Source: Rhodospirillaceae bacterium (GTDB lineage Bacteria; Pseudomonadota; Alphaproteobacteria; Rhodospirillales; 2-02-FULL-58-16). From it: 13,437 nt of DNA. Location of the stretch: contig DUZD01000050.1 of the NCBI GenBank assembly GCA_013349695.1, positions 1 through 13,437 on the forward strand. The letters are read 5' to 3'. The position numbers and the translations under genes are program-made. The notes under the pieces are model-generated. The model saw only the letters and a list, made by a program, of their open reading frames with translations, ran no database searches and had not been told where the DNA came from. This document shows positions 13,328 through 13,437 of this stretch, in pieces. Each line of letters begins with the position of its first letter. Position 1 is the stretch's first letter.

Positions 13328-13437
13328 TACACCCCGGCGGGATTCCTGACCCCATACGACGGGCTTCCGAGTTTCCCGGCTAGGCGCGTGGCGCGCCGTG
13401 ATGTCAATCCATCACAAGCGCCGCGCAACGCCGTCCG
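13324..13437. repeat. CTAG-bounded palindromic element, copy 2 (cut by window end)
   Basis: Begins CTAGTAC (13324-13330) and contains ATTCCTGACCCCATACGA (13342-13359), the same outer arm as the element at 10181. The interior differs but is again self-complementary, with a perfect GTGATG-TCAATC-CATCAC hairpin at 13398-13415. Taking that as the centre, the full element should be about 165 bp and end near position 13489, beyond this window. No coding potential is visible. Confidence 0.7.

Noticed and set aside
1..13437. CRISPR arrays, toxin-antitoxin pairs, phage structural genes, restriction systems
   Set aside because: No regularly spaced short direct repeats and no recognisable proteins of these kinds were found on either strand.

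Overview
The window is a high-GC bacterial chromosome segment, most likely from an alphaproteobacterium of the Rhodospirillales type. This inference rests on the ~180-kDa NAD-glutamate dehydrogenase, a prolyl-tRNA editing (ProX) gene followed by a CnoX-LON-Trm112 cluster, a Trm112 protein that has lost its zinc cysteines, and an L,D-transpeptidase of the short alphaproteobacterial form. No rRNA or marker gene is present to fix the taxon.

Layout. 1-106 is the right end of an IS3-family insertion sequence, with the last 29 codons of its transposase. 107-755 holds a decayed minus-strand zinc-ribbon-like reading frame, split by a 246-bp ISL3-like miniature element (323-568) with a perfect 8-bp target duplication, followed by the promoter region of the dehydrogenase gene. 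780-7562 is a tight plus-strand block: glutamate dehydrogenase, a UMF1-family MFS transporter whose start overlaps the previous stop by one base, and a GmhA-like SIS-domain isomerase. 7746-8435 encodes a conserved-looking protein of unknown function and ends at a 95-bp REP-like inverted repeat. 8612-9118 encodes an L,D-transpeptidase.

9119-10619 is accessory DNA: a minus-strand remnant of a group II intron reverse transcriptase, an AT-rich stretch with a gene for a four-helix membrane protein, a 166-bp palindromic element with CTAG at both ends, and an orphan C-terminal coding fragment. It abuts the 3' end of a minus-strand tRNA-Gly(GCC) gene that has its own promoter and terminator. 10780-13229 is a compact housekeeping cluster: ProX-type Ala-tRNA(Pro) deacylase, CnoX/YbbN thioredoxin-TPR protein, LON-substrate-binding-domain protein and Trm112-like protein. 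The window ends inside a second CTAG-bounded palindrome (13324 onward), which appears to cut off a reading frame coupled to the Trm112 gene.

Function. The left block serves glutamate catabolism and transport. The right cluster serves translation fidelity and protein quality control. The most unusual content is a layer of small non-autonomous repeats: the ISL3-like MITE, the REP-like repeat, and the CTAG-bounded palindromes that supply stop codons to the frames they follow. No defence system, CRISPR array or prophage module is visible.
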